Assembly: GCF_018388465.1 (NCBI RefSeq)
Contig: NZ_CP074404.1
Span: 2,666,001 to 2,730,000 of the forward strand
Direction of reading: 5' to 3'
DNA from: Cellulomonas fengjieae
GTDB lineage: Bacteria; Actinomycetota; Actinomycetes; Actinomycetales; Cellulomonadaceae
DNA length: 64,000 nt
A model generated the notes under the pieces. The model had not been told where the DNA came from and did no database searches. It saw only the letters and a list, made by a program, of their open reading frames with translations. This document shows, piece after piece, positions 63,266-64,000 of the stretch. The first letter of the stretch is position 1. Every line of letters starts with the position of its first letter. The translations under genes were made by a program, and so were the position numbers.

Positions 63266-64000
63266 GTGCGTCCTGTCACCAACCCCGTCCTGCCCGGGTG
63301 CCACCCGGACCCGTCGGTCTGCCGCGTCGGCGACGTCTACTACCTGGTGGTCTCCTCGTTCGGGTACTACCCCGGCATCCCGGTGTACCGCAGCACGGAC
63401 CTCGTGGACTGGGAGCTCGTCGGCCACGTCCTGGACCGTCCCGGCCAGCTCGACCTGACCGGGCTCGACCTGTCCGACGGGATCTGGGCCTCGACCATCC
63501 GCCACCACGACGGGGTGTTCTACGTGGTCTCGGGCATCGCGCGGGGGCGCACCGGGGCGTCGACCTTCGTCGTCACCGCCACGGACCCCGCCGGTCCGTG
63601 GTCGGACCCGGTGGAGCTGGACGCACAGGGCATCGACCCGTCGCTCTTCTTCGACGACGACGGGCGCTGCTGGTTCACCGGTGCGCGGGACGCTCCGGAG
63701 CCCGCGGTCACCGGTCCGGGCGAGCTGTGGCTGCGCGAGCTGGACCTCGACACCCTCCGCCTCGTCGGACCGGAGCACGTGCTGTGGCACGGCGCCCTGC
63801 GCGGTCAGTGGGTCGAGGGTCCGCACCTGTACAAGCGCGACGGGCGCTACCTGCTGCTCGCGGCCGAGGGCGGTACCGAGCGCAACCACGCCGTCACGGC
63901 GGCGAGCGCGACCCACGTCACCGGCCCGTACGTGACCGACCCCCGCAGCCCGCTGCTCACGCACCGCCACCTCGGGCCGGACCATCCCGTGCAGAACGTG
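63266..64000 (+). CDS. Glycoside hydrolase family 43 protein, N-terminal part (runs off the window)
   Basis: The first 245 residues of a GH43 enzyme. Asp15 in LPGCHPDPSV, the second Asp in QGIDPSLFFDDDG (near 122) and Glu in GQWVEGPHLYKRDG (near 185) form the expected triad. It closely resembles the GH43 at 52382 and is in the opposite arm of the locus. GTG at 63266 follows CGGAG by 8 bases and the GH3 stop by 52 bases, so the two are probably cotranscribed. The end is beyond the window. Confidence 0.88.
   Translation, partial: MRPVTNPVLPGCHPDPSVCRVGDVYYLVVSSFGYYPGIPVYRSTDLVDWELVGHVLDRPGQLDLTGLDLSDGIWASTIRHHDGVFYVVSGIARGRTGASTFVVTATDPAGPWSDPVELDAQGIDPSLFFDDDGRCWFTGARDAPEPAVTGPGELWLRELDLDTLRLVGPEHVLWHGALRGQWVEGPHLYKRDGRYLLLAAEGGTERNHAVTAASATHVTGPYVTDPRSPLLTHRHLGPDHPVQNV

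Noticed and set aside
63241..63985. A minus-strand gene opposite the partial GH43
   Set aside because: It is the complement of a strongly supported GH43 reading frame and has no recognisable domain.

Overview
The window comes from a high-GC (about 73-75%), gene-dense actinobacterium. The CBM2-linked polysaccharide lyase, several plant-polysaccharide glycoside hydrolases (GH3, GH31, GH43, GH95), DUF222/HNH endonuclease, ThrE-type exporter and lactate genes fit Cellulomonas or another Cellulomonadaceae member. This placement is inferred from gene content only. Most genes are tightly packed, with many ATGA or GTGA stop/start overlaps. I saw no transposase, CRISPR array, rRNA or tRNA.

Layout. 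(1) 1-8857 is a molybdenum and nitrate island: the end of a sulfite-oxidase-like molybdoenzyme, then on the minus strand a nitrate/nitrite transporter, assimilatory nitrate reductase and its FAD/BFD electron-transfer partner, and a modE-like/modA/modB/modC molybdate uptake operon. The uptake system supplies the metal that both enzymes need. (2) 8968-18222 holds polyphosphate kinase 2, NhaA, a ThrE-like exporter, a three-gene redox operon (epimerase, DsbA-like, SDR), an O6-alkylguanine repair protein and a drug-type ABC-2 exporter with a divergent WYL regulator. (3) 19354-31284 holds a repeat-rich HNH protein, a P-loop-less uridine kinase homologue behind an MscS channel, AlkA, a DUF4349 lipoprotein, a large LuxR-family ATPase with an unknown small beta protein, PspC, and a Ser/Thr kinase translationally coupled to a coiled-coil lipoprotein. 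(4) 31412-35969 is a pectin and side-chain locus (secreted CBM2-PL11 rhamnogalacturonan lyase, then GH95) behind palindromic LacI-type sites.

(5) 35959-40107 carries small regulators and enzymes and a strikingly Met/Cys-rich Csp-like copper protein. (6) 40354-48268 holds a DUF255 thioredoxin-like protein, a D-lactate dehydrogenase coupled to a lactate permease with a 15-threonine repeat, and an SDR. (7) 48401-52335 is an ABC-2 transporter followed by a NarL-type two-component system. (8) 52382-64000 is a carbohydrate utilisation locus with two divergent arms. The minus arm encodes a solute-binding lipoprotein, two permeases, GH31 alpha-xylosidase and GH43. The plus arm encodes GH3 (with an inserted beta-trefoil) and a second GH43. 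A perfect LacI-type palindrome lies directly at the minus-arm promoter between them. No transporter ATPase and no LacI gene are present, so both must be supplied from elsewhere.

The strongest points for follow-up are the paired dyads in the modE-ppk2 intergenic region, the LacI operator/promoter at 60142-60188, the trefoil inserted into the GH3, the Met-rich Csp, the coupled kinase/coiled-coil lipoprotein, and the unknown 158-residue protein after the LuxR ATPase. I found no clear case of a wholly new multi-gene system.
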